From: Accumulibacter sp. | Lineage (GTDB): Bacteria; Pseudomonadota; Gammaproteobacteria; Burkholderiales; Rhodocyclaceae | Direction of reading: 5' to 3' | Assembly (NCBI GenBank): GCA_024235695.1 | Contig: JACKLX010000018.1 | Location: 1-64,000, forward strand | Length of the DNA: 64,000 bases | Shown here: piece by piece, positions 52,463 to 64,000 of the stretch | How positions within the stretch are numbered: the stretch's first letter is position 1 | How the letters are laid out: every line of letters begins with the position of its first letter | Notes under the pieces: model-generated | Seen by the model: only the letters and a program-made list of their open reading frames with translations | Databases searched by the model: none | Told to the model about the DNA's origin: nothing | Position numbers and translations under genes: made by a program

Positions 52463-54247
52463 GTGAGCAAGCAAAGCATACCGGTACGTAAATTCGATGC
52501 TGTGATCGTTGGCGCAGGAGGTTCCGGGCTGCGCGCGGCGATTCAGCTTTCCGAGGGCGGTCTGAAGACTGCCGTGCTGTCAAAGGTCTTCCCGACCCGG
52601 TCGCACACCGTTGCGGCGCAAGGCGGCGTGTCGGCCTCGCTGGGCAACTCCGAGGAGGATCACTGGCACTGGCACATGTACGACACCGTCAAGGGTTCCG
52701 ACTGGCTTGGTGACCAGGACGCGATCGAGTACATGTGTCGCAAGGCACCCGAAGTGGTCGTCGAACTCGAGCATTTTGGCATGCCGTTTGACCGAACCGA
52801 CGAAGGCAAAATCTATCAGCGTCCCTTTGGTGGGCACATGTCGAATTTCGGCGAGAAACCGGTGCGCCGTGCCTGTGCCGCCGCCGACCGTACCGGCCAC
52901 GCGATGCTGCACGCGCTGTATCAGCGGAATGTGCGTGCCAACACCCAGTTCTTCGTTGAATGGATGGCGCTGGATCTGATTCGTGACGAGTCGGGCCAGG
53001 TGCTCGGTGTCATCGCGCTGGAAATGGAAACCGGCGAAGTGGTCGCCTTCCACGCCAAGGCAACGATTTTCGCGACCGGTGGTGCCGGCCGTATCTACTA
53101 TTCGTCGACCAACGCATTCATCAATACCGGCGACGGTCTCGGCATGGCGGCGCGCGCCGGCATCCCGCTTGAGGACATGGAGTTCTGGCAGTTTCACCCG
53201 ACCGGCGTTGCTGGCGCCGGCGTGCTGATTACCGAAGGTGTGCGCGGGGAGGGCGGTATCCTGCGCAATTCCGACAACGAGCGTTTCATGGAACGTTATG
53301 CGCCGAACGCCAAGGATCTGGCTTCGCGTGACGTTGTTTCCCGCGCCATGGTCACCGAAATCAATGAGGGACGCGGTTGCGGACCCAACAAGGATTTCGT
53401 CCTGCTGGACATCACGCACCTGGACCCGGCAACGATCATGAAACGCCTGCCGGGAATCCGCGAGATTTCCATCCAGTTCGCGGGTATCGACCCGATTCAG
53501 GCGCCGATCCCGGTCGTGCCGACCTGCCACTATCAGATGGGCGGAATTCCGACCAATTTCAAGGGGCAGGTGGTTTCGGCTGACGGAGCGCCGGTCAAGG
53601 GCTTCTATGCGGCTGGTGAAGTGGCTTGTGCCTCGGTGCATGGCGCGAACCGGCTGGGGACCAACTCCCTGCTCGATTTGCTGGTGTTCGGCAAGTCCTC
53701 CGGGGATTCGGTGATCGAGGATGTGGCGTCGGGAGATGTCACGCACAGGGATTTGCCGGCGGACTTCGCGGAGTTCACGCTGGCACGCCTGAATCGCCTC
53801 AATACACAGACCGGTGGCAGCAACGTCAACGAGACCCGTCTCGATCTGCAACGCACGATGCAGAAGCACTGTGGTGTCTTTCGTTTCAAGGATATGCTGG
53901 CCGAAGGTGTCGACAAGATCGTCGAGATCGAGAAGGCGGTGGCGCGGACCGAGATCAAGGACAAGTCGCAGGTCTGGAACACGGCGCGCGTCGAGGCGCT
54001 GGAACTTGACAACCTGATCGAAGTGGCCAAGGCGACGCTGGTTTCGGCGGAGGCGCGCAAGGAATCGCGCGGTGCCCACGTCCGGGACGACGCCCCGGAC
54101 ACGCCCGAGAATCCCAACGGACGAGACGATGTCAACTGGCACAAGCACACGCTCTGGCAGCGCGAGGGTAGCAGTCTCAGCTACAAGCCGGTGACCATGA
54201 CCCCGCTGACCGTCGAAACCATTGCGCTGAAGACGCGCTCCTACTGA
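52463..54247 (+). CDS. sdhA: Succinate dehydrogenase flavoprotein subunit
   Basis: 594 residues from a GTG start, with GGAGA a few bases upstream and immediately after the sdhD stop. AVIVGAGGSGLRAAIQLSEG is the FAD motif. RSHTVAAQGGVSASLGN contains the His of the covalent FAD link. HPTGVAGAGVLITEGVRGEGG forms the substrate site, and CHYQMGGIPTNFKGQV and the Arg/His catalytic region near the capping domain are intact. Length is standard. It oxidises succinate to fumarate at the inner membrane. Confidence 0.97.
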   Translation: MSKQSIPVRKFDAVIVGAGGSGLRAAIQLSEGGLKTAVLSKVFPTRSHTVAAQGGVSASLGNSEEDHWHWHMYDTVKGSDWLGDQDAIEYMCRKAPEVVVELEHFGMPFDRTDEGKIYQRPFGGHMSNFGEKPVRRACAAADRTGHAMLHALYQRNVRANTQFFVEWMALDLIRDESGQVLGVIALEMETGEVVAFHAKATIFATGGAGRIYYSSTNAFINTGDGLGMAARAGIPLEDMEFWQFHPTGVAGAGVLITEGVRGEGGILRNSDNERFMERYAPNAKDLASRDVVSRAMVTEINEGRGCGPNKDFVLLDITHLDPATIMKRLPGIREISIQFAGIDPIQAPIPVVPTCHYQMGGIPTNFKGQVVSADGAPVKGFYAAGEVACASVHGANRLGTNSLLDLLVFGKSSGDSVIEDVASGDVTHRDLPADFAEFTLARLNRLNTQTGGSNVNETRLDLQRTMQKHCGVFRFKDMLAEGVDKIVEIEKAVARTEIKDKSQVWNTARVEALELDNLIEVAKATLVSAEARKESRGAHVRDDAPDTPENPNGRDDVNWHKHTLWQREGSSLSYKPVTMTPLTVETIALKTRSY

Positions 54248-54272
54248 TCGTCTGCCACGGAGTCAAAAAATT

Positions 54273-54986
54273 ATGGCCACCAGTACCATGGAGTTCAAGA
54301 TTTACCGCTACGATCCTGACAAGGACGATGCGCCTTACATGCAGGACATGGCAGTCGAGGTCGATTTCGCGATCGATCGCAAGTTGCTCGACGTGCTTAC
54401 TCGCCTGAAAGCGGGTGACGACACGCTGTCCTATCGCCGATCATGCCGCGAAGGTATCTGCGGCTCGGACGCGATGAATATCAATGGCAAGAACGGCCTC
54501 GCCTGTCTTACCGACATCAAGGATCTCAAGCAGCCGGTCGTGCTCCGTCCGCTGCCCGGCCTGCCGGTGATCCGCGACCTGATCGTCGACATGACGCAGT
54601 TTTTCAAGCAGTACCATTCGGTCAAGCCCTATCTGATCAACGAAAGTCCGCGTCCGGAACGCGAACGGCTGCAGTCGCCCGAGGAGCGAGACGAACTCAA
54701 CGGTCTCTACGAGTGCATCCTGTGCGCTTGCTGCTCGACCTCGTGCCCGTCATTCTGGTGGAATCCGGACAAGTTCGTCGGCCCGGCGGGCCTGTTGAAC
54801 GCCTATCGCTTCATTGCCGACACCCGCGACGAGGCGACCAACGAACGTCTGGACGACCTTGAGGATCCGTATCGGCTGTTCCGTTGCCATTCGATCATGA
54901 ACTGCGTCGATGTCTGTCCGAAGAACCTGAATCCGACCGAGGCAATAGGGAAGATCAAGGAAATGATGGTTCGTCGGGCGATCTGA
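54273..54986 (+). CDS. sdhB: Succinate dehydrogenase iron-sulfur subunit
   Basis: 237 residues. SCREGICGSDAMNINGKNG with a following Cys (GLAC) ligates the [2Fe-2S] cluster. CILCACCSTSCPSFWW and CHSIMNCVDVCPKNLNP ligate [4Fe-4S] and [3Fe-4S]. It passes electrons from SdhA to quinone. The stop overlaps the sdhE start (TGATG). An internal ATG at 54288 is also possible, but the start used gives the common MATSTMEFKIYRY-type N-terminus. Confidence 0.97.
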   Translation: MATSTMEFKIYRYDPDKDDAPYMQDMAVEVDFAIDRKLLDVLTRLKAGDDTLSYRRSCREGICGSDAMNINGKNGLACLTDIKDLKQPVVLRPLPGLPVIRDLIVDMTQFFKQYHSVKPYLINESPRPERERLQSPEERDELNGLYECILCACCSTSCPSFWWNPDKFVGPAGLLNAYRFIADTRDEATNERLDDLEDPYRLFRCHSIMNCVDVCPKNLNPTEAIGKIKEMMVRRAI

Positions 54987-55240
54987 TGGAAGGACGCGAG
55001 AGAATCAACCGCCTGCGCTGGCGCTGCACCCGCCGCGCCATGCTGGAGATGGACCTGCTGCTCGGGGAGTTCCTTGATCGCATCTACCCGACACTTGGTC
55101 CAGCGCAGGCGGACGCTTTTGTCGTTCTCGCCGATATGGAGGATCTTGAGCTGTGGCCGCTGATCAACGGCAGCAGCGAGTGCGCAGATTCTGTACAGGC
55201 CGAAGTCGTTGCGCTCTTGCGCAACGTAAGAGTTAAGTAA
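54986..55240 (+). CDS. sdhE: SDH assembly factor (FAD assembly), YgfY family
   Basis: 84 residues, small and helical, starting [20 protein letters not shown]. The family attaches FAD covalently to SdhA. The conserved R-G-x-x-E motif appears here as RAMLE, with Ala for the Gly. [20 protein letters not shown] and ELWPLING follow the family pattern (DLWPLI.G). Start overlaps the sdhB stop codon, so translational coupling is expected. A terminator follows. Confidence 0.9.
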   Translation: MEGRERINRLRWRCTRRAMLEMDLLLGEFLDRIYPTLGPAQADAFVVLADMEDLELWPLINGSSECADSVQAEVVALLRNVRVK

Positions 55241-55245
55241 GGAAG

Positions 55246-55269
55246 CTGCCCTAGTCTGGCGGTTTTTTT
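55246..55269 (+). terminator. Rho-independent terminator after sdhE
   Basis: CTGCC, loop CTAGTCT, GGCGG (one G-U pair), then seven T. It would separate the sdh operon from gltA. Confidence 0.7.
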
Positions 55270-55310
55270 GTTCCATGCTGTGCCCTCAACACCTGAACGG
55301 GGATAAACCA

Positions 55311-56606
55311 ATGACGACCGACCGCAAAGCAATTCTGAATATCGAAGGGCGCGACCCCGTCGAGTTTCCGATCATGACGCCCACCCACGGCAATGATTGC
55401 ATCGACATTCGCACCCTGGGGGCCAAAACCGGCTTATTCACCTATGATTCCGGCTACCTGTCGACGGCGAGTTGCAGATCGAAGATCACGTTCATCGACG
55501 GTGACAAGGGCGAGCTTCTGTACCGCGGCTATCCGATCGAGCAACTGGCGCAAAGCTGCAATTTCCTCGAAGTCGCCTATCTGCTGTGGAATGGCGAGTT
55601 GCCGACGCCTGCCGAGAAAGTCGGTTTCGAAAAGAACATCAAGCAGCACACCATGGTGCATGAGCAACTGGTGAAGTTCTACCAGGGTTTTCGTCGCGAC
55701 GCTCACCCGATGGCCATCCTGGTCGGCGTGGTCGGCGCTCTTTCCGCCTTCTACCATGAGGCCGAGGATTTCTCCGATCTCGAGCACCAGAACATCAGCT
55801 TCAACCGGATTGTCGCCAAGCTGCCGACGATCGTCGCCATGGCCTACAAATACCATGTCGGCGAGCCGTTCATGTACCCCCGTAACGATCTCGATTACAC
55901 CGCGAACTTCATGCACATGATGTTCGGGACCCCGTGCGAGGAGTACAAGCCGAATCCGGTGCTGGTGCACGCGCTGGACACCATCTTCACGCTGCACGCC
56001 GATCACGAGCAGAACGCATCGACTTCGACCGTACGTCTTTCCGGTTCTTCCGGTGCCAATCCCTACGCCTGCATCTCGGCGGGTATCGCCTGCCTGTGGG
56101 GTCCGGCGCACGGTGGCGCCAACGAGGCCTGTCTGCAGATGCTTGAGGAGATCCACGATGTTTCGCGTGTCGCCGAGTACATCAAGCGCGCCAAGGACAA
56201 GAATGATTCCTTCAAGCTGATGGGCTTCGGGCATCGGGTGTACAAGAATTTCGATCCGCGCGCCAAGCTGATGAGAAAGGTCTGCAACGACGTCCTGCAG
56301 GAACTCGGCCTGGAGAATGACCGCCTGTTCAAGCTGGCGATGGAGCTTGAGAGGATCGCCCTCGAGGATGAATATTTCATCGAGAAGAAACTTTATCCGA
56401 ATGTTGATTTCTACTCAGGTATCGTCCAGAAGGCGCTTGGCATCCCGACCTCGATGTTCACCTGCATCTTTGCGCTGGCGCGCACGGTGGGCTGGATGAC
56501 GCAATGGGAGGAGATGATCAACGATCCGGAGTACAAGATCGGCCGTCCGCGTCAGCTCTACATGGGGGCATCAAGGCGTGACGTGATCCCGGCCGCTCAG
56601 CGCTAG
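55311..56606 (+). CDS. gltA: Citrate synthase (type II)
   Basis: 431 residues; condenses oxaloacetate and acetyl-CoA. [36 protein letters not shown] (with catalytic His) and [17 protein letters not shown] (second His and Arg) are present. Length and the small N-terminal beta domain are as in Gram-negative hexameric, NADH-sensitive enzymes. Start ATG 55311 has ACGGGGAT upstream. Flanked by terminators on both sides, so it is likely a separate transcript. Confidence 0.97.
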   Translation: MTTDRKAILNIEGRDPVEFPIMTPTHGNDCIDIRTLGAKTGLFTYDSGYLSTASCRSKITFIDGDKGELLYRGYPIEQLAQSCNFLEVAYLLWNGELPTPAEKVGFEKNIKQHTMVHEQLVKFYQGFRRDAHPMAILVGVVGALSAFYHEAEDFSDLEHQNISFNRIVAKLPTIVAMAYKYHVGEPFMYPRNDLDYTANFMHMMFGTPCEEYKPNPVLVHALDTIFTLHADHEQNASTSTVRLSGSSGANPYACISAGIACLWGPAHGGANEACLQMLEEIHDVSRVAEYIKRAKDKNDSFKLMGFGHRVYKNFDPRAKLMRKVCNDVLQELGLENDRLFKLAMELERIALEDEYFIEKKLYPNVDFYSGIVQKALGIPTSMFTCIFALARTVGWMTQWEEMINDPEYKIGRPRQLYMGASRRDVIPAAQR

Positions 56607-56623
56607 GCCTGAGCGACTGCGAG

Positions 56624-56650
56624 GGGCGGCGACGGTAGCCGCCCTTTTTT
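56624..56650 (+). terminator. Rho-independent terminator of gltA
   Basis: GGGCGGC, loop GACGGTA, GCCGCCC, then TTTTTT. Perfect 7-bp GC stem with U-tract. Confidence 0.92.
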
Positions 56651-56716
56651 CATGCTGTGGCCTTCTGCCACAGGTTTTCGCTATCCGAACCAGGACCGTG
56701 ACGACAGGTAACTGCC

Positions 56717-59557
<2,841 letters not shown>

Positions 59558-59569
59558 AACGGAGAGAAC

Positions 59570-60832
59570 ATGATCATCGACGTCAAAGTTCCACAGCTCT
59601 CGGAATCAGTCGCTGAGGCGACGCTGGTTTCGTGGCACAAGAAGGCCGGCGAAGCGGTCGCCCGGGATGAGAATCTGATCGACATCGAGACCGACAAGGT
59701 GGTTCTCGAACTGCCGGCCCCGGACGGCGGCGTATTGGTCGAAGTCGTCAAGGGCGATGGCGATACCGTTGTTGCGGGTGAAGTGATTGCGCGCATCGAC
59801 ACCACGGCGCAGGCGGGTGCTGTGGTGGCGCCAGCGACGACAGCGCCGCCAGCGAAAGCGCCAGCCGCGAAAGTGGCGGCCACCGCGGCTGATGCCGCCA
59901 TGCCGGCGGCCCGCAAGATCCTTGAAGAGAAGGGCATTGCCGCCAGCGACGTAGTCGGTACCGGCCGTGGCGGACGGGTCAGCAAGGCCGATGCCGTGGC
60001 TGCCGAGATCCCCGCTGTCAGGCCGGTGGCCGCTACCGTGGGCGCAGCCGTCGCGCCGGCGGCCGTTGCCGCGCCGCCGACGTCCGCTCCCGCACTTGCC
60101 ACTGCGCCGGCGGTGACGGTGGCGCTCGGCGACCGGCCCGAGCAGCGTGTGCCGATGTCTCGTCTGCGTGCTCGCGTGGCCGAGCGTTTGCTGCAGTCGC
60201 AGGCGAACAATGCCATTCTCACCACCTTCAACGAGGTGAACATGGGCCCGGTCATGGCGTTGCGCAAGCAGTACGGCGAACGCTTCGAAAAGGCACACGG
60301 CGTCCGTCTCGGCTTCATGGGCTTCTTTGTCAAGGCCGCCGTCGCGGCACTGCAGAAGTTCCCGATCATCAACTCCTCGGTCGATGGCAGTGACATTGTC
60401 TATCACGGCTACATCGATATTGGTATCGCGGTTGGCAGTCCGCGCGGTCTGGTCGTGCCCATCCTGCGCGATGCCGACCAGATGAGCATCGCCGACATCG
60501 AGAAGAAGATCGGCGAGTTTGGTGCCAAGGCCAAGGACGGCAAACTGTCGATGGAAGACCTGACCGGCGGTACCTTCTCGATCTCCAACGGCGGCGTTTT
60601 CGGTTCGATGCTGTCGACGCCGATCATCAACCCGCCGCAATCGGCGATCCTCGGTATTCACGCCACCAAGGACCGTCCGGTCGTGGAGAACGGGCAGGTC
60701 GTCATCCGCCCGATCAACTATCTGGCGATGTCGTACGACCACCGTATCGTCGATGGCCGTGAAGCGGTCCTCGGCCTGGTGACCATGAAGGAGGCGCTGG
60801 AAGATCCGGCCCGCCTGCTACTCGGCGTCTAA
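59570..60832 (+). CDS. sucB: Dihydrolipoyl succinyltransferase (E2 of 2-oxoglutarate dehydrogenase)
   Basis: 420 residues. One lipoyl domain ([13 protein letters not shown] with the lipoyl-Lys), an Ala/Pro-rich linker, a peripheral-subunit-binding segment ([20 protein letters not shown]), another Ala-rich linker and the acyltransferase core. The catalytic motif [12 protein letters not shown] carries His and Asp. A GGAGAGA ribosome site is just upstream. Core of the complex with SucA and Lpd. Confidence 0.97.
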   Translation: MIIDVKVPQLSESVAEATLVSWHKKAGEAVARDENLIDIETDKVVLELPAPDGGVLVEVVKGDGDTVVAGEVIARIDTTAQAGAVVAPATTAPPAKAPAAKVAATAADAAMPAARKILEEKGIAASDVVGTGRGGRVSKADAVAAEIPAVRPVAATVGAAVAPAAVAAPPTSAPALATAPAVTVALGDRPEQRVPMSRLRARVAERLLQSQANNAILTTFNEVNMGPVMALRKQYGERFEKAHGVRLGFMGFFVKAAVAALQKFPIINSSVDGSDIVYHGYIDIGIAVGSPRGLVVPILRDADQMSIADIEKKIGEFGAKAKDGKLSMEDLTGGTFSISNGGVFGSMLSTPIINPPQSAILGIHATKDRPVVENGQVVIRPINYLAMSYDHRIVDGREAVLGLVTMKEALEDPARLLLGV

Positions 60833-60845
60833 CCTCTCATCACCG

Positions 60846-60889
60846 AGGCACGACATCGCAGAGTTTCACGCTGTGCGAAGTTCGTGCCT
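60846..60889 (+). promoter_or_regulatory. Nested stem-loop between sucB and lpdA
   Basis: Outer arms AGGCACGA (60846-60853) and TCGTGCCT (60882-60889) enclose inner arms TCGCA (60856-60860) and TGCGA (60874-60878). It could be an RNA processing or stabilising site or part of an intergenic repeat. It lacks a U-tract adequate for a terminator. Confidence 0.5.
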
Positions 60890-60921
60890 TTGTGTCTCTG
60901 CGGCTGGAAAGGGAATCTATC

Positions 60922-62358
60922 ATGTCCAAGCAATTTGACGTTCTCGTCGTCGGCGGTGGGCCCGGTGGCTATATCGCAGCTATCCGGGCAGCGCAGCTGG
61001 GTTTCAATGTGGCCTGTTGCGAATCCAATGCCTATGCCGACCCGAAGGGCGAACCTCGCCTTGGTGGCACCTGCCTGAACGTTGGCTGTATTCCGTCAAA
61101 GGCCCTGCTGCATACTTCACATCTCTTCGAGGAAGCATCGCACGGGTTTGCCGCACAGGGTATCGGAATCGGGACGCCGACCATTGATGTTGCCAAGATG
61201 GTGGGCCGTAAGAATGGTATCGTCAAACAGCTCACCACCGGTATCAAGGGGCTCTTCAAGAAGAACAAGGTCACCCTGATCAACGGTCACGGTGCGTTTG
61301 TCGGCCGCAAAGGTGCGACGGGCAGCGAGGTGTGGCAGCTCAAGGTTGGCGACAGCGTTGTCGAGGCGAAGCAGGTGATTGTCGCCACCGGCTCCAGAGC
61401 ACGTCACCTGCCCGGCGTTCCGGTCGATAACGAAATCGTTTGCGACAACGTCGGCGCGCTCGATATCGACGCCGTGCCGAAGCGGCTGGCGGTCATCGGC
61501 GCCGGCGTGATCGGTCTCGAAATGGGTAGCGTCTGGCGCCGTCTGGGTGCCGAGGTGACGATGCTCGAAGCGCTACCCGAGTTCCTGTCGCTGGCCGACG
61601 TCGAGATCGCCAAGGAAGCGGCCAAGCTGTTCAGCAAACAGGGCCTGCAGATCATTACCGGCATCGAGATCGGCGACGTCAAGGTCTCCCAGAAAGGCGT
61701 TTCGATCGACTATACCGACAAGGACGGCAAGGAGCTGAAGCTCGATGCCGATCGCCTGATCGTCTCGATCGGCCGCATTCCGAATACCGAGGGCCTCGAC
61801 GCCGACAAGGTTGACCTGAAACTCAACGAGCGCGGTCAGATTGAAGTCGATTCGCATTGCCGCACGAATCTCCCCGGCGTGTGGGCGGTCGGCGACGTGG
61901 TCGCTGGTCCGATGCTTGCACACAAGGCGATGGAGGAAGGCGTGATGGTCGCCGAGATCATCGCGGGTCAGGCCGGACACTGCAATTTCGACACCATTCC
62001 CTGGGTGATCTACACCCATCCGGAAATCGCCTGGGTGGGCAAGACCGCGCAGCAGCTGAAGGCGGAAGGCGTCGCCGTCAAGGTCGGCAAGATTCCCTTT
62101 GCGGCCAACGGCCGTGCGCTGGGGATGGGCGATCCGGACGGTTTCGTCAAGATCCTCGCTTGCGCCAAGAGCGACCGCATTCTCGGCGTGCACATCATCG
62201 GCCCGAACGCTTCCGAACTGATCTCCGAGGGCGTCGTGGCGATGGAGTTCGGCGCGGCGTCCGAGGATCTCGCGCGCATCTGCCACGCCCATCCGACGCT
62301 GTCGGAAGTAGTGCATGAAGCAGCGCTGGCCTGCGACAAGAGGCCGCTGCACTTCTAA
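60922..62358 (+). CDS. lpdA: Dihydrolipoamide dehydrogenase (E3)
   Basis: 478 residues; FAD/NAD disulfide oxidoreductase that reoxidises lipoyl groups. [19 protein letters not shown] binds [19 protein letters not shown] holds the redox Cys pair. [20 protein letters not shown] binds [18 protein letters not shown] contains the catalytic His-Glu dyad. Start 60922 has GAAAGGGAA eight bases upstream. Last gene of the suc operon. Confidence 0.97.
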   Translation: MSKQFDVLVVGGGPGGYIAAIRAAQLGFNVACCESNAYADPKGEPRLGGTCLNVGCIPSKALLHTSHLFEEASHGFAAQGIGIGTPTIDVAKMVGRKNGIVKQLTTGIKGLFKKNKVTLINGHGAFVGRKGATGSEVWQLKVGDSVVEAKQVIVATGSRARHLPGVPVDNEIVCDNVGALDIDAVPKRLAVIGAGVIGLEMGSVWRRLGAEVTMLEALPEFLSLADVEIAKEAAKLFSKQGLQIITGIEIGDVKVSQKGVSIDYTDKDGKELKLDADRLIVSIGRIPNTEGLDADKVDLKLNERGQIEVDSHCRTNLPGVWAVGDVVAGPMLAHKAMEEGVMVAEIIAGQAGHCNFDTIPWVIYTHPEIAWVGKTAQQLKAEGVAVKVGKIPFAANGRALGMGDPDGFVKILACAKSDRILGVHIIGPNASELISEGVVAMEFGAASEDLARICHAHPTLSEVVHEAALACDKRPLHF

Positions 62359-62361
62359 GCG

Positions 62362-62396
62362 CGCGACGCCAGGCCGCTGCCAGGCCTGGCGTCGCG
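62362..62396 (+). terminator. Strong hairpin after lpdA
   Basis: A perfect 14-bp stem (cgcgacgccaggcc / ggcctggcgtcgcg) with a 7-base loop lies four bases past the lpdA stop. No T-run follows, so it is either a Rho-aided terminator or a 3' protector. Confidence 0.65.
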
Positions 62397-62456
62397 AGCC
62401 TGGCCGCCGGAGCCGTCGTGGCCATGACGGCGAGCAAGGCAAAGGAGGGCAGAGCC

Positions 62457-63200
62457 ATGACTCTCGATGACGCTGGCGTGATTGAAAGGGCCGTACGACA
62501 GGTGCGCGAGCGCAGGGCAGGCGAGGCGCGAGCAGAACAGGTCGCGCGTGCGCTGCCGGCCGCGCAGCCGTTGCCCGCTCGCCGTCGTACCGATCACCCG
62601 CGAACGTGCCGACCCGAGCCGGCGCCGCAGGGTCGCTCGCGGTGGCCGTACCTGAGCAACATCGTGTCCGCGTTGCTGGGTGCCGGCTTGATGTACGCGG
62701 CGCTGGAGGCCGTACGGTCAAGCCCTGGCAGGTCGGTGACGATAGTCGCCGCCGAGCGGGCCGCGGTTTCACGCCGGCCAGTAGCGCCGCTCGAGCGGAC
62801 CGGGGAGGCGATCGCTTCGGTACCGGCGCCGGACCTCGATAGCGAGGCTCGAAACGCCGTCGAGAACTGGCGTAGCGCGTGGTCCGGACGCGACATCGAG
62901 CGGTATCTGGCCAGTTACAGCGAGGACTTCGTGCCACCAAACGGTGGTTCGCGCGATGCCTGGGCAGAGGCGCGGCGAAAGAACTTCGCGCGCCGCAGCG
63001 ATATCGCGGTTGACGTCCGGGGGCTGACGGTCGACGCCGAGAGCGACGATCGGCTCAAGGTCTACTTTCAGCAGGACTACGCGTCGGGAGCCTATCGGGA
63101 GACCGGCCAGTGGAAGACGCTGGTCCTGCAGCGCGAAGACGGTGCCTGGCTGATCGTCTCCGAGACACAGACCGGTCCCGGGCAATCCTCCGGGAACTGA
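62457..63200 (+). CDS. Membrane-anchored NTF2-like domain protein
   Basis: 247 residues from ATG 62457, with AAGGAGGG eight bases upstream. An Arg-rich cytoplasmic N-terminus is followed by one membrane helix (LSNIVSALLGAGLMYAAL, about residues 60-82). The C-terminal 120 residues begin AVENWRSAWSGRDIERYLAS followed by YSEDFVPP, and end QWKTLVLQREDGAWLIVSE: the shape of an NTF2/SnoaL-like domain, close to the Cds6-type domain found at the end of some L,D-transpeptidases. Probable periplasmic binding or wall-associated role; no enzymatic residues identified. Confidence 0.7.
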   Translation: MTLDDAGVIERAVRQVRERRAGEARAEQVARALPAAQPLPARRRTDHPRTCRPEPAPQGRSRWPYLSNIVSALLGAGLMYAALEAVRSSPGRSVTIVAAERAAVSRRPVAPLERTGEAIASVPAPDLDSEARNAVENWRSAWSGRDIERYLASYSEDFVPPNGGSRDAWAEARRKNFARRSDIAVDVRGLTVDAESDDRLKVYFQQDYASGAYRETGQWKTLVLQREDGAWLIVSETQTGPGQSSGN

Positions 63201-63339
63201 TCCGCCGCTCGACGGCCCGGCTGACCGCGACGCGGCACCGCCGGGCACAATCCGGAGTCGTCGCGGCGGCGTCAGCCATCGGGCGCTGATGCCGGCGCCC
63301 GCCAGCAGAGATCCGGGCGGAGGCGAAAGCAGCCTGGCG

Positions 63340-63972
63340 CTAATCGCCACAGAAGGGGTTGCTGCGTCGCTCGGCACCGAAGGTCGACATCGGTCCGTGT
63401 CCCGGCAGGAAAGCGACGTCGTCGCCAAGCGGCCACAGCCGCTGGCGGATCGACGAAACCAGCGTATCGAAGTCGCCTTTCGGGAAATCGGTGCGACCGA
63501 TCGATCCCTGGAACAGCACGTCGCCGACGATCGCCAGACGGTCGTCCTTGCTGAAGAAGACGACGTGTCCGGGCGTGTGGCCGGGGCAGTGCAGAACGTC
63601 CAGTTCGACATCGCCGACATGCACGGTATCGCCCTGCTCGAGCCAGCGGTCGGGGGTGAACGCGCGCACGTCCGGAAAGCCGAACATGCGGCTTTGCGCC
63701 GGCATGCCTTCGATCCAGAACTGATCGTCGCGCTGTGGCCCCTCGATCGGCAGGGATAGACGTGCCGACAACTCGGCGACGGCGCCCGCATGGTCGATGT
63801 GACCATGGGTGACCAGGATCTTCTCGAGGATCACTCCGTTTTTCTCGACGGCATGCAGAATGCGAGCGATGTCGCCACCGGGATCGACAACCGCCCCGCG
63901 CCTGCTTGGCTCGCACCACAACAGACTGCAGTTCTGGGCAAAGGGAGTCACCGGAATGATCTGGTATTTCAT
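63340..63972 (-). CDS. Glyoxalase II-like metallo-beta-lactamase-fold hydrolase
   Basis: 210 residues. THGHIDHAGA is the metal-binding THxHxDH motif. HCPGHTPGHVVFF, GDVLFQGSIGRTDFP (with bridging Asp) and FLPGHGPMSTFGAERRSNPF complete the pattern of YcbL/GloB-like hydrolases. It probably hydrolyses S-lactoylglutathione or a similar thioester. Start 63972 (MKYQIIPVTPFAQNC) matches family N-termini; the open frame extends seven codons further. Convergent with the NTF2-like gene across 139 bp. Confidence 0.88.
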   Translation of the reverse strand: MKYQIIPVTPFAQNCSLLWCEPSRRGAVVDPGGDIARILHAVEKNGVILEKILVTHGHIDHAGAVAELSARLSLPIEGPQRDDQFWIEGMPAQSRMFGFPDVRAFTPDRWLEQGDTVHVGDVELDVLHCPGHTPGHVVFFSKDDRLAIVGDVLFQGSIGRTDFPKGDFDTLVSSIRQRLWPLGDDVAFLPGHGPMSTFGAERRSNPFCGD

Positions 63973-64000
63973 GGTCGAGAGTGGCCGGGGCATCGGCTGC

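Overview
The window is high-GC bacterial DNA. It carries a complete block of oxidative TCA-cycle genes in the order and orientation usual for Betaproteobacteria: mdh facing away from a GntR regulator, then sdhCDAB-sdhE, gltA, sucA, sucB and lpdA. Together with nnrS and a giant LEPR-XLL surface protein, this suggests a Rhodocyclales-type betaproteobacterium. 'Candidatus Accumulibacter' is a plausible guess, but that is inference and no search was run.

Bases 1-37,579 are one uninterrupted minus-strand reading frame that runs off the left edge: at least 12,526 codons, start at 37,579, stop not in the window. It begins with a LEPR-XLL motif. About 32 PPC-like beta units follow, then about 23 CARDB-like units, a PPC plus IPT/TIG pair, a helix-rich unclassified block, a beta domain, a beta-propeller, nine putative-Ig (WTP) units, an Rhs/YD-like stretch, a dockerin-like calcium site, a Big_2-like domain and a second propeller. 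The C-terminal part in the window is enzymatic. It has a peptidoglycan-binding-like motif, a GH19 (chitinase/lysozyme)-type domain lying in or beside a segment of clearly lower GC, a metzincin-type zinc site (HEYGHVAGLGH), and then cadherin-like repeats. The long plus-strand open frames over this region are antisense shadows.

From 37.6 to 39.0 kb there is a leader or divergent region with two short tandem repeat arrays, a CI/XRE-like HTH regulator, and a gene-poor gap that holds a decayed copy of part of that HTH domain. From 39.0 to 48.5 kb come ordinary housekeeping and metabolic genes: a MarC-family membrane protein, an MFS transporter, nnrS, an RluA-family pseudouridine synthase, a dienoyl-CoA isomerase-type crotonase, an AEC transporter, a divergent folE, a nitronate-monooxygenase-like flavoprotein with a Cys-rich tail, rlmJ and a MazG-like pyrophosphohydrolase.

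From 48.5 to 62.4 kb is the TCA block: a CitE-like lyase and mdh on the minus strand, then gntR, sdhCDABE, gltA, sucA, sucB and lpdA on the plus strand. Several predicted promoters and terminators divide it into units. Together these genes encode 2-oxoglutarate dehydrogenase, succinate dehydrogenase, malate dehydrogenase and citrate synthase. The window ends with a membrane-anchored NTF2-like protein and a glyoxalase-II-like metallohydrolase.
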